Source: an uncultured Collinsella sp. (GTDB taxonomy: Bacteria; Actinomycetota; Coriobacteriia; Coriobacteriales; Coriobacteriaceae). From it: 64,000 nucleotides of DNA. The stretch covers positions 110,598-174,597 of the forward strand of contig CABRYP010000001.1 in NCBI GenBank assembly GCA_902475245.1. Direction: 5' to 3'. Each line of letters opens with the position of its first letter. The stretch's first letter is position 1. Positions 15,251-23,415 of the stretch are shown piece after piece. The translations under genes and the position numbers were made by a program. Below the pieces are notes generated by a model. It saw only the letters and a program-made list of their open reading frames with translations, ran no database searches and had not been told where the DNA came from.

Positions 15251-15946
15251 ATGAACGAGCGCATACTGGTAGTTGATGACGAGAAGGCCATCGCCGACCT
15301 AGTTGGCATCTACCTTACAAAAGAAGGCTTTGACGTACAGGTCGCCTATAGCGGGGCCGATGCTGCCAAGGCAATCTTGGAGCAGGAGTTCGATCTGGCG
15401 CTGCTGGATGTCATGCTGCCTGATATCGACGGCTTTGAGCTGTTGCGTACGATCCGTTCCAGCCATACCTATCCCGTGATCATGCTGACGGCGCGCGATG
15501 CCCAGCAAGACAAGATCGAGGGGCTCTCGCTTGGCGCAGACGATTATGTGGTCAAGCCATTCCGTCCGCTGGAGCTCATTGCACGCGTTCATGCTCAGCT
15601 TCGTCGTTATACCAGCTACGGCAGCCGCGCACAGGCGGCCGAGTCGCCGATCATCCAGCTTGACGGCCTCGAGATCAACCGCGACGCCCGCTCTGTGACG
15701 GTGGACGGTGCGCCGGTGCGCCTTACGCCCATCGAGTATTCCATCTTGCTGTATCTGGTCGAGCATCGTGGCAGCGTGGTGCCCGTGGAGGACCTGTTCC
15801 GCGCGGTGTGGAACGAGGACTTTATGCCCGGCTCCAACAATACAGTGATGGTGCACATTCGCCATCTGCGCGAAAAGATTGGCGACGATGCCCAGAAGCC
15901 GCGCTTTATCAAAAACGTCTGGGGCGTCGGCTACATAATCGAATAA
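15251..15946 (+). CDS. OmpR/PhoB-family response regulator (VanR-like)
   Basis: A 231-residue two-component regulator with an N-terminal receiver and a C-terminal winged helix. The receiver has the acidic pocket VVDDE, the phospho-acceptor in LLDVMLPD (Asp53), and GADDYVVKPF with the conserved Lys. The effector half contains RLTPIEYSILLYLVEHRGSV and VMVHIRHLREKIGDD, the recognition region of the OmpR type. The sequence layout resembles VanR. The histidine kinase gene follows after 25 bases, and the gene opposite encodes a D,D-carboxypeptidase, so a cell-wall stress role is plausible but inferred. GAGAGGAGC precedes the ATG. Confidence 0.92.
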   Translation: MNERILVVDDEKAIADLVGIYLTKEGFDVQVAYSGADAAKAILEQEFDLALLDVMLPDIDGFELLRTIRSSHTYPVIMLTARDAQQDKIEGLSLGADDYVVKPFRPLELIARVHAQLRRYTSYGSRAQAAESPIIQLDGLEINRDARSVTVDGAPVRLTPIEYSILLYLVEHRGSVVPVEDLFRAVWNEDFMPGSNNTVMVHIRHLREKIGDDAQKPRFIKNVWGVGYIIE

Positions 15947-15971
15947 CGCCTTTGATGGCGGGGGAGTAGAT

Positions 15972-17210
15972 ATGACAAAAGACGATAGGCGGGCATTCGA
16001 GGTACCCGATCGACTCTTTGAATACGTAAGGGCGGTCGTTGACAACCGTGCGTTAGCGACGGTGCTGCTCTTTTTGCTGAGTCTGCTGCTCATCGGCATT
16101 GACAATATCGTTGGCATCCTGGCAGTTCTACTCATTGGCTTTTTGCTGATTGATCGATTCGAAATCGTTCGCCGCTGTGTGGTGATCGGCGGCGCCGCGT
16201 GGACAATTACGTTGGCGATCGGGTCCATGGCGCTTGGCGGTATTGGCGAGCCCGTATTCTTTGACGCCGGCTTTGTGTTCAACATGCTTGGATTTGTGCT
16301 GGCGCTTGCCGTGTGCGTCCTGTTCTTCTGCGGACGCGCCCTGTACTACCAGGGTTACGAGCAGGGCGAGCTGCACGCCGACCGCGTGATTGCCGCCCGC
16401 ATTCAGGACCGTCTGATCGATAACCCCGACACATGGGACAACATTGACGGCGACTTCCTCGAGGTCGAGGGCGCGCTCAACCGGGCGCGCGATTGCGAGC
16501 GTAGGGTTCAACAAGCCCTGCGTGACGAATCCCACCGCAAAGATGACCTGGTGACGTACCTGGCGCACGACCTGCGCACGCCGCTCGCCAGCGTGGTGGG
16601 CTACCTTTCGCTCTTGCAGGAGGCCCCCGATTTGCCGCTTGAGCAGCGCACACGTTTTACGGGCGTGGCACTCGACAAGGCCCACCGGCTCGATGCGCTC
16701 ATCGAGGAGTTCTTCGACATCACGCGCTTTGATTTCCACGATATCGTGCTCACCCGCAGCTACGTCGATTTGGGGCTCTTACTGGCACAGGTGGCCGACG
16801 AGTTCTATCCCATTCTCAACGAACAGCATAAAGAAGCCCAGGTTGATATCTGCGAGGATCTGACGGTGCTCGTGGACGGCGACAAGATGGCTCGCGTATT
16901 CAACAACATCATGAAAAACGCCGTTGCCTATAGCTATGAAGGCTCGATGATCACGATTGAGGCCAGACGTTTGGGCAACGGCGGCGTGCGCGTACGATTT
17001 ATAAACCGGGGCGATCCGATCCCTGAGTCAAAGCTCAAGGTGATCTTTGAGAAGTTCTATCGCCTGGATGCGGCGCGTGCGACCAATCGCGGCGGCGCTG
17101 GGCTGGGTCTCGCCATCGCCAAGGAGATTGTATGCGCGCATGGCGGTACCATCGCGTGCGAATCGACGCCCGAGCATACCGTTTTTACCATCGAGCTGCC
17201 CGCCGCGTAG
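15972..17210 (+). CDS. Sensor histidine kinase (VanS-like)
   Basis: A membrane histidine kinase of 412 residues. Hydrophobic segments occupy about residues 28-60, 70-90 and 98-120, and there is little extracellular loop, unlike kinases with a large periplasmic sensor. The dimerization helix carries YLAHDLRTPLASVVGYL with the phospho-acceptor His199. The N box is FNNIMKNAVAYS, and the ATP lid has GGAGLGLAIAKEI. The compact loop suggests sensing within or at the membrane. It is preceded by GGGGGAG and follows the response regulator gene in one operon. VanS-like is by similarity only; no vanHAX-type resistance genes are present. Confidence 0.92.
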   Translation: MTKDDRRAFEVPDRLFEYVRAVVDNRALATVLLFLLSLLLIGIDNIVGILAVLLIGFLLIDRFEIVRRCVVIGGAAWTITLAIGSMALGGIGEPVFFDAGFVFNMLGFVLALAVCVLFFCGRALYYQGYEQGELHADRVIAARIQDRLIDNPDTWDNIDGDFLEVEGALNRARDCERRVQQALRDESHRKDDLVTYLAHDLRTPLASVVGYLSLLQEAPDLPLEQRTRFTGVALDKAHRLDALIEEFFDITRFDFHDIVLTRSYVDLGLLLAQVADEFYPILNEQHKEAQVDICEDLTVLVDGDKMARVFNNIMKNAVAYSYEGSMITIEARRLGNGGVRVRFINRGDPIPESKLKVIFEKFYRLDAARATNRGGAGLGLAIAKEIVCAHGGTIACESTPEHTVFTIELPAA

Positions 17211-17313
17211 CGTAGGCGCCCTTACAAACACCTGACAATGCGCTCACGTGCGTATGAGCCGCGGTTTCTACTATCGATACTGCTGAATTGATATCGACGT
17301 GGAGGTATGCGGT

Positions 17314-18189
17314 ATGACGGCTGGTGTGGCTATGGAGCCCACGGAGCTCGAGGAGCTAATGGAGGCGCGAGCCGAGGCTGCGCACGAGCGCGAAGTCGGA
17401 GACGCGACGCGCCCCACGGCGCAGGACCTTGCCGCCTCGCCGACGCGCATCGACGTCGAGGGCCTCGATTTGTTCTATGGCGACCACCGCGCACTCAAGG
17501 ACGTGTCCATCAAGATCCGCGACAAGCAGATCACCTCGTTTATCGGTCCTTCGGGCTGCGGAAAGTCCACGTTGCTGCGCTGCTTTAACCGCATGAACGA
17601 CGACATCAAGGATTGCCGCATCGAGGGCAAGATCGCGCTCGATGGCCAGGATATCCTGGGCGACTACGACGTCTGCCGTCTGCGCCAGCGCGTGGGCATG
17701 GTGTTCCAGCGTCCTAACCCGTTTCCCATGAGTATTTACGACAACGTCGCGTACGGCCCCCGTGGCATGGGCGTGCGCGATCGCGCCGTGCTGGATGAGC
17801 TGGTCGAGGATTCCCTTCGTCGAGCCGCTCTGTGGGATGAGGTCAAGGACAAGCTCAAGGAGTCGGGGCTGGGCCTTTCGGGCGGGCAGCAGCAGCGCCT
17901 GTGCATCGCCCGCGCGCTTGCCGTGCAACCCGACATCCTGCTGATGGATGAGCCCACGAGCGCCCTCGATCCCGTGTCGACGCTGGTGGTGGAGCAGCTT
18001 GCCTGCGGGCTCAAGGAGACCTGCACGCTGGTGGTCGTGACGCACAACATGCAGCAGGCTGCGCGTATTTCGGACTCGGTCGCGTTTTTCTTGCTGGGTG
18101 AGTTAGTGGAACACGCACCCGCCGCTCAGCTCTTCAAAAATCCGACCGACCCGCGCACAGCGGATTATTTGACGGGACGTTTTGGCTGA
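17314..18189 (+). CDS. pstB: Phosphate ABC transporter ATP-binding protein PstB
   Basis: The nucleotide-binding subunit of the high-affinity phosphate importer PstSCAB. It has Walker A GPSGCGKST (about 78-86), the PstB-specific stretch LRCFNRMND, the Q-loop region MVFQRPNPFPMSIYDNVAYG, the signature LSGGQQQRL and Walker B ILLMDEPTSALDP. It is 291 residues because of an acidic N-terminal extension of about 40 residues that most PstB proteins lack. The ATG follows GTGGAGG. No pstS, pstC, pstA or phoU is next to it; instead a PhoB/PhoR-type pair follows within 64 bp. The permease must be encoded elsewhere. Confidence 0.92.
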   Translation: MTAGVAMEPTELEELMEARAEAAHEREVGDATRPTAQDLAASPTRIDVEGLDLFYGDHRALKDVSIKIRDKQITSFIGPSGCGKSTLLRCFNRMNDDIKDCRIEGKIALDGQDILGDYDVCRLRQRVGMVFQRPNPFPMSIYDNVAYGPRGMGVRDRAVLDELVEDSLRRAALWDEVKDKLKESGLGLSGGQQQRLCIARALAVQPDILLMDEPTSALDPVSTLVVEQLACGLKETCTLVVVTHNMQQAARISDSVAFFLLGELVEHAPAAQLFKNPTDPRTADYLTGRFG

Positions 18190-18253
18190 TACCATCTCGT
18201 AAAGGTACCTTTAGGGTTAAGATGCGGTCATGCCGGCCGCAAAGGGGTTCAAC

Positions 18254-18982
18254 ATGATCTATTACGTCGAGGACGATGACAACATCAGGGATTTGACGGT
18301 CTATGCGCTGCGCAAGCAGGGGATCGAGGCCGAGGGCTTTTCGTGCGATGGCGAGTTTAAGGCTGCTGTGGCGCGACGGGTGCCCGATGCTGTCCTGCTC
18401 GACATCATGCTGCCCGATACCGATGGCCTGGCAATTATGCGTCGCCTGCGTGCCGACCGCCTGACGGCGACGGTGCCCATCATGATGCTTACCGCCAAGG
18501 ACACCGAGCTCGACAAGGTGATGGCGCTCGATGGCGGTGCCGACGATTACCTGACTAAGCCGTTTTCGCTCATGGAGCTTGCGAGCCGTTGCCGCGCACT
18601 GCTGCGTCGCGGCGGCATGGTCAAGCAGGCGAGCGATGTGCTCAGTGTGGGCGACATCGTGCTCTCGCCCAGTCATCGCGAGGTGACCGTTGCCGGCGAG
18701 CCGCTTAAGCTCACCCTGCGCGAGTTCGACCTGCTTGAGTATCTCATGCGCAAGCCCGGCGTGGTCTTTACCCGCGAGTCGTTGCTGCAGAGCGTGTGGG
18801 GCTGGGACTTCGACGGCGGTTCGCGCACCGTTGACGTGCACGTGCAGACGCTTCGCCAAAAACTGGGCGAGCATGCCAGCGCCATCGAGACCGTGCGCGG
18901 CGTGGGCTACCGCTTGGCTGAGCCTTCTGCCGGTGATGGTGCCGAAGGTGACGACACCGCGTCCACCGCATCGGAGGAGTAA
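18254..18982 (+). CDS. phoB: Response regulator, PhoB/RegX3-like
   Basis: A 242-residue OmpR-family regulator. The receiver begins MIYYVEDDDNIRDL, with the phospho-acceptor in LLDIMLPDTDG (Asp50) and DDYLTKPFS carrying the signalling Lys. The winged helix contains KLTLREFDLLEYLM and RTVDVHVQTLRQKLG. Location behind pstB and directly before a histidine kinase suggests control of phosphate starvation genes, hence PhoB-like; this rests on context. The acidic C-terminal tail (DGAEGDDTASTASEE) is unusual and probably disordered. The ATG with AAAGGGG upstream was chosen over an upstream in-frame start. Confidence 0.88.
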   Translation: MIYYVEDDDNIRDLTVYALRKQGIEAEGFSCDGEFKAAVARRVPDAVLLDIMLPDTDGLAIMRRLRADRLTATVPIMMLTAKDTELDKVMALDGGADDYLTKPFSLMELASRCRALLRRGGMVKQASDVLSVGDIVLSPSHREVTVAGEPLKLTLREFDLLEYLMRKPGVVFTRESLLQSVWGWDFDGGSRTVDVHVQTLRQKLGEHASAIETVRGVGYRLAEPSAGDGAEGDDTASTASEE

Positions 18983-18985
18983 CCC

Positions 18986-20410
18986 GTGGTCTTCGCCCCC
19001 CAGGGAAAACAAACGCTATCGCACCGCGTTTTTGTGACGATCTTTGTTTGCGCCATGGCGGTTATCGTGGCGTTTACGGTGCTGGGTGCGTTCTTTGTGC
19101 AAAACACCTTGGCGGATGCCACGAGTGCCAATCTGGCGCAGGAAACCGAGCTCATTGCTGCCGCCCTCGACGAGCAGCAGGAGCCCATCCCGTTCTTGCG
19201 TAGCCTCGATCGCGAGGACTTACGCATCACGCTGATTAACAAGGATGGATCGGTTGCCTACGACAACGAGGCGTCGCCTTCCACACTGCCCAACCATGGC
19301 GATCGCCCCGAGGTCATCGAGGCCTTTGAGAGTGGTTCGGGTTCCGCGGAGCGCGCAAGCTCTACGCTCGACGAGATTATGCTGTATCGCGCCGTCGCCC
19401 TTGATAACGGCCAGGTTGTCCGCTTGGCGCAGGCCCAGCCTGGCGTTGCGGCGATTTTGCTGTCGATGGTGGCGCCGATGCTGCTTATCGCAGCAGCGGG
19501 TGCGGTACTCTCGTTTTTCATGGCGCGCCGCGAGTCCCGTGCCATCATCGCGCCGTTGCAAGAGGTGGATTTGGACCACCCGCGCCGTAGCTATGAGCAC
19601 GCCTATGCCGAGATGGTCCCCATGCTTGAGCGTATCGAGTCGCAGCGCCAGGAACTCAAGCGCCAAATGGCGGTGCTAGCGGACAACGACCGTATGCGCC
19701 GCGAGTTCACGGCGAATATCACCCATGAGCTCAAGACGCCGCTTACGGCGATTTCGGGCTATGCCGAGCTCATCGCAAACGGCATGGTTGAGGGCGAGGA
19801 TGACCTGCGCAACTTTGGCGGTCGCATCTATCGTGAGGCGGGCCGCTTGGCAGCGCTTGTCAACGATATCCTTACGCTGTCTAACTTGGACGAGGCCGAG
19901 CGTGCAACTGAGGGCGAGGCGGTGCCCATTGGGTCCACGGAGCCTATTGAGCTCTCGCGTGCCATCTACACGGTTGAGCAGCGTCTTGAACAGGTCGCCC
20001 GTCAGGCGAATGTGACGATAAGTCATGAGACCAAGCCTGTGGTCATCGAAGGCGTGTCGCGCTTGATTGACGAGCTCATCTACAATCTGGCAAGCAACGC
20101 CATCCGCTACAATCGACCCGGCGGTACGGTTACGCTGCAGTGCGGCACCAACGACGAAGGCCATCCGTTCCTCGCGGTCGCCGATACGGGAATCGGTATC
20201 GCGCCCGAAGAACAGGGCAAGGTATTTGAGCGGTTCTATCGCGTGGACAAGAGTAGATCCAAGGCGCGCGGCGGAACCGGCCTGGGGCTTGCCATTGTCA
20301 AGCATGCGGCCCTGTATCATCACGCCACGCTCGATCTATCGAGCGAGTTGGGCGTGGGAACCACCATTACGGTGGCGTTTCCCATACAGCAGGACGAGCC
20401 ATTCGCATAG
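18986..20410 (+). CDS. phoR: Sensor histidine kinase, PhoR-like
   Basis: A 474-residue kinase. One N-terminal transmembrane helix (about 15-37) and a second (about 155-178) flank an extracytoplasmic domain of about 115 residues. The dimerization helix contains NITHELKTPLTAISGYAEL (His247). N box IYNLASNAIRYN, G1 VADTGIGIAPEEQ and G2 RGGTGLGLAIVKHAA complete the kinase core. The start is GTG, four bases after the phoB stop, with GGAGG inside the preceding gene, so the two are coupled. The pairing with pstB suggests phosphate sensing; unlike E. coli PhoR it has an extracytoplasmic domain. Confidence 0.9.
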   Translation: MVFAPQGKQTLSHRVFVTIFVCAMAVIVAFTVLGAFFVQNTLADATSANLAQETELIAAALDEQQEPIPFLRSLDREDLRITLINKDGSVAYDNEASPSTLPNHGDRPEVIEAFESGSGSAERASSTLDEIMLYRAVALDNGQVVRLAQAQPGVAAILLSMVAPMLLIAAAGAVLSFFMARRESRAIIAPLQEVDLDHPRRSYEHAYAEMVPMLERIESQRQELKRQMAVLADNDRMRREFTANITHELKTPLTAISGYAELIANGMVEGEDDLRNFGGRIYREAGRLAALVNDILTLSNLDEAERATEGEAVPIGSTEPIELSRAIYTVEQRLEQVARQANVTISHETKPVVIEGVSRLIDELIYNLASNAIRYNRPGGTVTLQCGTNDEGHPFLAVADTGIGIAPEEQGKVFERFYRVDKSRSKARGGTGLGLAIVKHAALYHHATLDLSSELGVGTTITVAFPIQQDEPFA

Positions 20411-20434
20411 CGATACAACATAGATATTGATGTA

Positions 20435-20468
20435 GACGCCGCATCGGACTTTCGGGTGCGGCGTTGTT
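20435..20468 (+). terminator. Terminator after the pstB-phoB-phoR operon
   Basis: ACGCCGCAT/GTGCGGCGT stem with a CGGACTTTCGG loop and a T-rich 3' side. Confidence 0.7.
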
Positions 20469-20605
20469 GTGCAATTTTACGATTGCTTCCGTCATTTTTA
20501 CAGGAGAGCCTGTTTCTTATGTATAGAGTTTGGTCTCGGTAAAAAGATGCGATAACATACGGACAGTTTTGTCAATCCGAACTGGGGAAATGAAAGGCAA
20601 GCTGC

Positions 20606-21262
20606 ATGACCCTTCTCGAACTGTTCCAGCTGCTGAAGAAGCACCTCAAGCTGGTCATCACCCTTCCGGTGGTCTGCGCGATCGCCATGGGCATCGTGTC
20701 CTTCGTTGCGATGGACAACACCTATACCGCGACGACGAGCATGTACATTCTCGCCAAGACCGACGATAGCGGTCAGATGAGCTACAACGATCTCTCGGCG
20801 AGCCAGATGCTTTCCAACGATATCGCCACGCTGCTGGATAGCGATAGCGTCAAGAGCGGCGCCGCCAAGGAACTGGGCCTCACCGATCTGGATGACTACA
20901 AGGTGTCTGTTTCCTCCGAGACCACCACGCGTGTCATTACGCTTTCGGTTACCGGCACCGATGCCAAGGAGACGGCTGAGGTCGCAAAGGCCATGGCCAG
21001 CTCGGTGAGTACGGTCGCTCAGAACGTCGGCGCTGCCCAGAGCATCAACGTTATCGACGAGGCTAAGACCCCCGAAGCCCCCAGCGGCCCCAAGCGCACA
21101 CTGTATATTGCCGTCGCGTTCCTCGCCGGTATCTTTATCGCAGTTGCCTATGTCGTTTTGGCAGACATGCTCAACACCCGCATCCGCGGTGCCGAAGAGG
21201 CAGAAGAGCTCCTGGGTATTCCCGTTGTTGGCCGAATTCCGGCTATGAAAGGTGGTAAATAG
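20606..21262 (+). CDS. cpsC: Wzz/CpsC-type polysaccharide co-polymerase (tyrosine-kinase activator)
   Basis: A membrane adaptor of the Wzz/YveK family with 218 residues. Two transmembrane helices (about 17-36 and 163-185) flank an extracellular domain, and a short cytoplasmic C-terminus ends LLGIPVVGRIPAMKGGK. In Firmicutes-type systems this tail activates the separate BY-kinase and controls chain length of capsule or exopolysaccharide. The kinase gene starts 3 bases after its stop. The ATG is preceded by GAAAGGC at a normal distance. No polymerase, flippase or glycosyltransferase genes follow. Confidence 0.88.
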   Translation: MTLLELFQLLKKHLKLVITLPVVCAIAMGIVSFVAMDNTYTATTSMYILAKTDDSGQMSYNDLSASQMLSNDIATLLDSDSVKSGAAKELGLTDLDDYKVSVSSETTTRVITLSVTGTDAKETAEVAKAMASSVSTVAQNVGAAQSINVIDEAKTPEAPSGPKRTLYIAVAFLAGIFIAVAYVVLADMLNTRIRGAEEAEELLGIPVVGRIPAMKGGK

Positions 21263-21264
21263 GC

Positions 21265-22002
21265 ATGGCTAAGGCAAAGAACACCGACAAGCTCGTTGTA
21301 CAGAATGCCGCCAAGACCCTTCTGGCCAACATCCGCTTTGCGAGCGTGGACGACCCCATTCGCACCATCACCGTTACCTCCTCGATTCCCAACGAGGGCA
21401 AGTCTACGGTTTCCATTAACCTTGCTCAGGCAATCGCCACGAGCGGCAAGTCCGTGCTCCTGGTCGAGGCCGATATGCGCCGCAGGTCCCTTTCCGATAT
21501 GCTCGGCGTTCGTTCGCGCGGCGGACTCTATGCGGTCCTTTCCGAGCAGATCTCCATTGACCAGGCAATTGTCGAGACGGGTCAGAAGAACTTCTACTTC
21601 CTCGATGCCGAGCCGCACATTCCCAATCCTGCCGATATCATCGTCTCTCACCGCTTTGCCAAGCTGGTAAAGGCACTGTCCGCCAAGTTCCAGTACGTCA
21701 TCTTTGATGCTCCCCCGGTCGGCACCTTCATCGACGCTGCCGAGATTGCCAGCCTGACCGACGGCACGCTGTTCGTGGTGCGTGAGGATTTCACCAAGCG
21801 CGAGGAGGCGCTCAACGCCATCGGTCAGCTTAAAAAGTCCGAGAAGGTCAAGCTCATCGGTACCGTTATGAACTACTGCGAGACCGAGACCAGCGAGTAC
21901 TACTACTCCTACTACACCAAGGACGGTAAGAAGGTGAAGAAGGGCTCCGACGATCAGGGGACTTCCAAAAAGGGCATCTTCACCAACCGAGCAAACGTTT
22001 AA
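21265..22002 (+). CDS. cpsD: CpsD/YwqD-type tyrosine-protein kinase (BY-kinase)
   Basis: A cytoplasmic bacterial tyrosine kinase of 245 residues with a MinD-like fold. Walker A is TSSIPNEGKSTVSINLA, Walker A' is LLVEADMRRRS and Walker B is YVIFDAPPVG. The C-terminus has the autophosphorylated tyrosine cluster SEYYYSYYTKDG, followed by a basic tail. It works with the Wzz-type adaptor encoded immediately upstream and is reset by the phosphatase encoded 17 bases downstream. The targets in this strain are unknown because no polysaccharide assembly genes lie nearby. Confidence 0.92.
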   Translation: MAKAKNTDKLVVQNAAKTLLANIRFASVDDPIRTITVTSSIPNEGKSTVSINLAQAIATSGKSVLLVEADMRRRSLSDMLGVRSRGGLYAVLSEQISIDQAIVETGQKNFYFLDAEPHIPNPADIIVSHRFAKLVKALSAKFQYVIFDAPPVGTFIDAAEIASLTDGTLFVVREDFTKREEALNAIGQLKKSEKVKLIGTVMNYCETETSEYYYSYYTKDGKKVKKGSDDQGTSKKGIFTNRANV

Positions 22003-22019
22003 TTGATTAAGGCTGACCT

Positions 22020-22670
22020 ATGCGTGACATTCATTGCCATATCTTGCCGGGTGTAGACGACGGTGCCGCCGATCTCGATGAGAGCTTGGCGATGCTCGAG
22101 GCTGCCAAGCGGGCTGGTGTAACCAGAATTGTTTGCACTCCTCACTGCCGCGATCCCTATTTTGATTACGACAAGATGTGGGATGCCTTTGAGCTGCTGC
22201 GCGATAACGCTGACGGTTTTCCGCTCCAGATGGGCTTCGAGGTCAACCATCGAAAGCTCGTTGAGCTTGGTATCGATGCCGCGGAGCACTTGCATTTTGA
22301 TGGAACCAATGAGTTCCTGCTTGAGCTTTCGACGCATGCCGATGCGTATGCGTTTAGAGAGTACGAGAACACGATTTACGATTTGCAGTGCCGTGGCTAC
22401 CAGGTGATCATCGCTCATCCTGAGCGCTATCGTGCGGTTCAAAAGGATGTAAGCGTGGCGGAGCGCCTAGTTGATATGGGCTGCAAGCTGCAGGCTTCGG
22501 CGGACTTTATTGCCGGTGGTCGCTTTGGTCGCGAGAAAAAGCCGGCCCAACGCCTGTTCGATCAGAACCTGTACAGCTTCATCGCGAGCGATGCCCATAA
22601 CGTGGGCCATTACGACTGCCTGGCGAAGGCTCGCGCGAAGTTTAGCGTGCGCGGAGCTCATTTTCGCTAA
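22020..22670 (+). CDS. cpsB: CpsB/YwqE-type protein-tyrosine phosphatase (PHP domain)
   Basis: A manganese-dependent PHP-family phosphatase that dephosphorylates the CpsD tyrosine cluster; 216 residues. Metal ligands are visible in MRDIHCHILPGVDDGA, in IVCTPHC, in VIIAHPERY and in SDAHNVGHYD. The ATG lies shortly after TTAAGGCTG. The order adaptor-kinase-phosphatase forms a full phosphorylation cycle and differs from the streptococcal cpsB-C-D order. Confidence 0.92.
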   Translation: MRDIHCHILPGVDDGAADLDESLAMLEAAKRAGVTRIVCTPHCRDPYFDYDKMWDAFELLRDNADGFPLQMGFEVNHRKLVELGIDAAEHLHFDGTNEFLLELSTHADAYAFREYENTIYDLQCRGYQVIIAHPERYRAVQKDVSVAERLVDMGCKLQASADFIAGGRFGREKKPAQRLFDQNLYSFIASDAHNVGHYDCLAKARAKFSVRGAHFR

Positions 22671-22709
22671 AATCTGTCCCTAACGTTCGCATTGAATGAA
22701 AGGGCAGCC

Positions 22710-23213
22710 ATGGATATCCAACTTAAGACGGGATGCTTTGATGACGCGGCGTTGGTGCGCCGCGTCGTTTTTATGGACGAGCAGGGCTACGAGAATGAGT
22801 TCGACGCTATCGACGAGGATCCGAACTGCATTCATGTGACGCTCTATGTAGACGGCGAGCTTGCCGGTTGCTCGCGCGTGTTTCCCGAAGAGCTTGAGCG
22901 CGCGGCTGACGCAGAGGCTCCGGTGTCGCCGGCGTGCGACTTGGACGAAGGCGTCGCAGCGGGGGAGACCTACATTATGGGGCGCGTCGCCGTGCTGCCG
23001 GCTATGCGTCGTCGTGGTTTGGCGAGTGCGATCGTTGAGGCCAGTGGTGCGTGTGCACGCGATGCCGGCGCTAAGCTTATTAAGCTGCACGCGCAGGAAT
23101 ACGTGCTGCCACTCTATGCCAAGGCGGGTTACACGCAGATTGCCCCGGTGGACTATGAGGATGAAGGCCAGCCCCATGCCTGGATGGCCAAACGGGTCGA
23201 GGGTGGCAGATAG
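22710..23213 (+). CDS. GNAT family N-acetyltransferase
   Basis: A 167-residue acyltransferase of the Gcn5-related family, using acetyl-CoA. The core motif A is MGRVAVLPAMRRRGLASAIV (R/Q-x-x-G-x-G/A region), followed by the helix of motif B with YAKAGYTQIAPV near the end. The acidic N-terminal region (DEQGYENEFDAIDEDPN) resembles ElaA-like members. The substrate cannot be read from sequence. The ATG has AAAGGG upstream; an in-frame TTG further upstream was not chosen. It sits 39 bases after the phosphatase gene and may share its transcript. Confidence 0.8.
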   Translation: MDIQLKTGCFDDAALVRRVVFMDEQGYENEFDAIDEDPNCIHVTLYVDGELAGCSRVFPEELERAADAEAPVSPACDLDEGVAAGETYIMGRVAVLPAMRRRGLASAIVEASGACARDAGAKLIKLHAQEYVLPLYAKAGYTQIAPVDYEDEGQPHAWMAKRVEGGR

Positions 23214-23215
23214 GG

Positions 23216-23275
23216 ACGCTCCTTTTCTGTCGGCAGTTGGGGACACTCCTTGGCAATTGGCGCATTGGAACGCTC
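23216..23275 (+). repeat. Degenerate GGGACNCTCCTT intergenic repeats
   Basis: Two tandem units, GGGACGCTCCTTTTCTGTCGG and GGGACACTCCTTGGCAATTGG in part, lie directly after the GNAT stop. They resemble the GGGGAC-containing hairpins elsewhere in the window, but without clean arms. Confidence 0.45.
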
Positions 23276-23415
23276 GGACATACAGTTTTTCGATACCGTG
23301 TGTATATATGCGCGCTAATGGGTTATAAAATCTAAGTCTGAACATAGCAGGTCTGCGATGCGGCTCGGGCAACCGGGCCGTTTTTGCGGACGGGGGTAGC
23401 GCGAAAGGACTGCAC

